64,000 nt of DNA. It comes from Hippopus hippopus (lineage: Eukaryota; Mollusca; Bivalvia; Cardiida; Cardiidae). The DNA lies in the NCBI GenBank assembly GCA_946811185.2, contig OX328107.1, positions 39,085,860-39,149,859 on the forward strand. Reading direction: 5' to 3'. A program made the translations under genes and the position numbers. Positions 63,846 through 64,000 of the stretch are shown here, one piece after another. The notes under the pieces are model-generated. The model had not been told where the DNA came from. It saw nothing but the letters and a program-made list of their open reading frames with translations, and searched no databases. Position 1 is the first letter of the stretch, and every line of letters begins with the position of its first letter.

Positions 63846-64000
63846 TTAACCCCTAGGCTGCTAAGTCCGAGTCACTGACCTTTTGTGGACAGTGTAAATT
63901 AAGATCAGACTGCACAGAACGTGCAGTCTGATCTTGCATCTACACTGTCCGATAAGGAGATATTATTACCCAAAACATAACTTTGAAAAAGCAATATTTG
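63846..64000 (+). mobile_element. Family C MITE, right end beyond the window
   Basis: TTAACCCCTAGGCTGCTAAG, core GGACAGTGTAAATTAAGATC against GATCTTGCATCTACACTGTC, then GATAAGGAGATATTATTACC. Cut by the window end. Confidence 0.8.

Overview
The window is eukaryotic and fits a bivalve mollusc. Genes are spread thinly, have GT-AG introns, and sit in AT-rich DNA packed with short transposons, tRNA-derived SINEs and microsatellites. Several repeat families, such as elements starting GAGCCATGCTCTG, look like those I associate with dreissenid mussels. That species-level guess is an inference.

One complete host gene is present: NADP+-dependent isocitrate dehydrogenase (IDH1-like). It lies on the minus strand from the ATG at 27135 to the stop at 14470, in 11 coding exons totalling 1236 nt (411 aa). 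Its exons are intact and every phase joins correctly. Most of its longer introns, and its probable 3'UTR, are loaded with hairpin MITEs, SINEs and a minisatellite. A second host gene is only partly seen at 62607-63027 on the plus strand: two exons of a SAM-dependent methyltransferase-like protein that runs off towards the window end.

The rest is mobile DNA. Region by region: a 1.8 kb TIR element cut by the window start (1-1798); a 2.7 kb Mutator-like element with tandem-motif TIRs and an intact FLYWCH/MULE transposase (3369-6068); a decayed mariner carrying a SINE (7473-9130); a Helentron-like element splitting a MITE (9609-10440); the IDH gene (about 14.1-27.2 kb); an interspersed minisatellite (27997-28458); a duplicated segment that preserves an empty MITE site (28.8-29.4 kb); a Helentron-like element with a nested mariner (29579-31849); palindromes and a hammerhead-like motif (32.8-34.3 kb); a second Helentron-like copy (38401-39518); dense MITEs (40-46 kb); tandem arrays (45.0-45.9 and 47.6-48.8 kb); a 1.07 kb inverted repeat (55827-56894); and a miniature LTR element (58310-58828).

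The commonest repeat, called family A here, has the form TTAA-CCCTTTACC...GGTAAAGGG-TTAA around a near-perfect central palindrome. There are roughly 40 full or partial copies. An empty-site comparison inside the window shows insertion at TTAA, as for piggyBac. Family B is a palindromic element (GAGCCATGCTCTG...CAGAGCATGGCTC). Family C shares TTAA-CCCTTA ends and a separate core palindrome. The most unusual item is a TRIM-like element at 58.3-58.8 kb: two ~200 bp direct repeats, a tRNA-Pro-type primer binding site, a polypurine tract and only 116 bp of interior, with tRNA-like A and B boxes inside each repeat.
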